Source of the DNA: Streptomyces hygroscopicus
Lineage (GTDB): Bacteria; Actinomycetota; Actinomycetes; Streptomycetales; Streptomycetaceae
DNA length: 64,000 nt
Assembly: GCA_002021875.1 (NCBI GenBank)
Contig: CP018627.1
Span: 2,170,001-2,234,000, forward strand
Direction of reading: 5' to 3'
The notes beneath the pieces are model-generated. The model was not told the DNA's origin. It saw only the letters and a list, made by a program, of their open reading frames with translations, and ran no database searches. A program made the position numbers and the translations under genes. This document shows positions 63,302-64,000 of the stretch, piece after piece. Each line of letters opens with the position of its first letter. Positions within the stretch are counted from its first letter, which is position 1.

Positions 63302-64000
63302 GGACGCGTCCGCCTTTCAATGGACTGGCACCGCTCCCTTGAGACTTCTGGTTTGGTAAGAACGAGGACATCCTCGTGCTGGACGACGTGCAATGGGGTA
63401 CCAGCTCTGCGGGCGTCGCGGACGTTCTTCATTTGGAAGAAGGAAGGACGGGCGATGAGCCGGCTGTCGCGGATGCCGGCCAGAAGGGCGGCGCAGCGCT
63501 CAGAGGGGATCAGCCCGGCGGCGCGTCCGGCGGCGAGGACGGCGGAGGGAAGATCGATGAGTTCGCCGCGTGCCCGCCAGGGCCGGGTAGTGACGACGGC
63601 CGTGCCACCCGGGCGTAGCACGGTGCGGCATTGGGTGAGGATCTGAGTGAAGGCGTCCAGGAGCTGGTCGGTGGTGACGTGGGCGAGGTTGTGTGGGTCG
63701 TGGCTGTAGCGGTAGTCCTTTTTGACCACGCCGTGTTCTCCGGTTTCGCGGCTGGAGCGGACCTGGCCGTGGACGGAGGGTCCGTATGGGGGTGAGGTGA
63801 CGACCAGTGCGACCGTGCCGTGGTGGTTGGTTTCGATGAGCTGGGTGAGCTGACGGGCGTCACCGCACACCACCTGGCCGCTGGTCTGTCCGATGTGCCG
63901 CGCGGTGCGGGAGACGTTGGCGTGCGCGAGCCGGGCCCAGCGGGATTCGTACTCGACTCCGAGGGCGTTGCGCCCGAGGTGGAGGGCCTCGACCAGGGTG
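63229..64000 (-). CDS. DNA methyltransferase (N4/N6 type), N-terminus outside window
   Basis: The visible part begins TLVEALHLGRNALGVEYESR, the SAM-binding end of motif I (after an unseen G-x-G), and continues with the catalytic motif TSPPYGPSVHGQV, then LRPGGTAVVTTRPW and a C-terminal HEDVLVLTKPE. The order, SAM motif before the TSPPY motif, cannot be classed further because the start is missing. It may protect the element from restriction. The C-terminal 20 residues are Arg/Ser-rich. Confidence 0.8.
   Translation of the reverse strand, partial: TLVEALHLGRNALGVEYESRWARLAHANVSRTARHIGQTSGQVVCGDARQLTQLIETNHHGTVALVVTSPPYGPSVHGQVRSSRETGEHGVVKKDYRYSHDPHNLAHVTTDQLLDAFTQILTQCRTVLRPGGTAVVTTRPWRARGELIDLPSAVLAAGRAAGLIPSERCAALLAGIRDSRLIARPSFFQMKNVRDARRAGTPLHVVQHEDVLVLTKPEVSRERCQSIERRTRPCRNSGCGSARRRAQHVGSRGKRS

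Larger units (their letters stand above)
60893..64000. mobile_element. integrated element (prophage, ICE or satellite), left portion
   Basis: The segment starts at the recombinase beside an interrupted host gene, has visibly lower GC and less biased codons than the host, and carries a large serine recombinase, a short unknown gene and a DNA methyltransferase, all on the minus strand. The far end is outside the window. Whether it is a phage or conjugative element cannot be told. Confidence 0.75.

Noticed and set aside
63302..63620. Plus-strand frames near the right end, for example 63376-63618
   Set aside because: They are antisense to the methyltransferase, which has a clear TSPPY motif.

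Overview
The window is chromosomal DNA from a high-GC actinobacterium, almost certainly a Streptomyces. Evidence: strong G/C bias at third codon positions, GGAGG-type ribosome sites alternating with probable leaderless genes, GTG/TTG starts, many 4-bp ATGA/GTGA overlaps, a Tat substrate, an XRE/DUF397/anti-sigma-like developmental regulator cluster, an in-frame TTA (bldA-type) codon, and an order of tap, ure, bio and purB genes that I recall from other Streptomyces. No rRNA or tRNA gene and no CRISPR array was seen.

Left part (1-17 kb): the N-terminus of a sensor-kinase-like membrane protein, an NAD-dependent epimerase, a secreted tripeptidyl aminopeptidase, and a complete urease operon ureABCFGD on the minus strand with a candidate GlnR box upstream. 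UreF and UreD carry long N-terminal low-complexity repeat extensions. Then come a secreted M28 aminopeptidase, a solitary Phd/YefM antitoxin divergent from an extra clpP, an NlpC/P60 wall hydrolase with a Crp-like site, a VOC protein coupled to a degenerate cyclase-like protein containing a TTA codon, and an RsbW-like/XRE/DUF397 trio.

Middle part (16-34 kb): biotin synthesis (bioF divergent from bioB-bioA-bioD across a perfect palindrome), a methyltransferase, an ABC ATPase without a permease, an F420-type LLM oxidoreductase, a GNAT acetyltransferase, a tandem pair of CNNM/CBS (CorC/HlyC-like) membrane proteins, a GDSL hydrolase, purB, mug, a ROK regulator, and a GntR regulator divergent from an SDR with a palindromic operator between them.

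34-59 kb: a small zone of gene decay (broken VOC and alpha/beta-hydrolase genes around a TetR/ABM/DUF4267 set), PhoD phosphatase, an ACT-GNAT protein, a PLP transsulfuration-type enzyme divergent from an Lrp regulator, a DUF885 metalloprotein, sbcD-sbcC, a carbonic anhydrase-SulP operon for bicarbonate handling, an OmpR/HK two-component system, a YigZ protein, a Rho_N-like small protein, a NarL-type two-component system whose kinase has an extra C-terminal membrane and outside domain, and a PAP2 phosphatase whose 3' end overlaps the response regulator antisense.

Right end (59-64 kb): a deletion scar fusing 5'-truncated SDR and LysR genes head to head, then a CoA-binding-protein gene cut by an integrated element. 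The element begins with a large serine recombinase that has an IS5/DUF4096-like C-terminal domain and whose last ~40 codons appear to be host DNA read across the attachment junction. It continues with a small Cys-containing protein and a DNA methyltransferase running off the window. This recombinase and its junction are the most unusual items seen.
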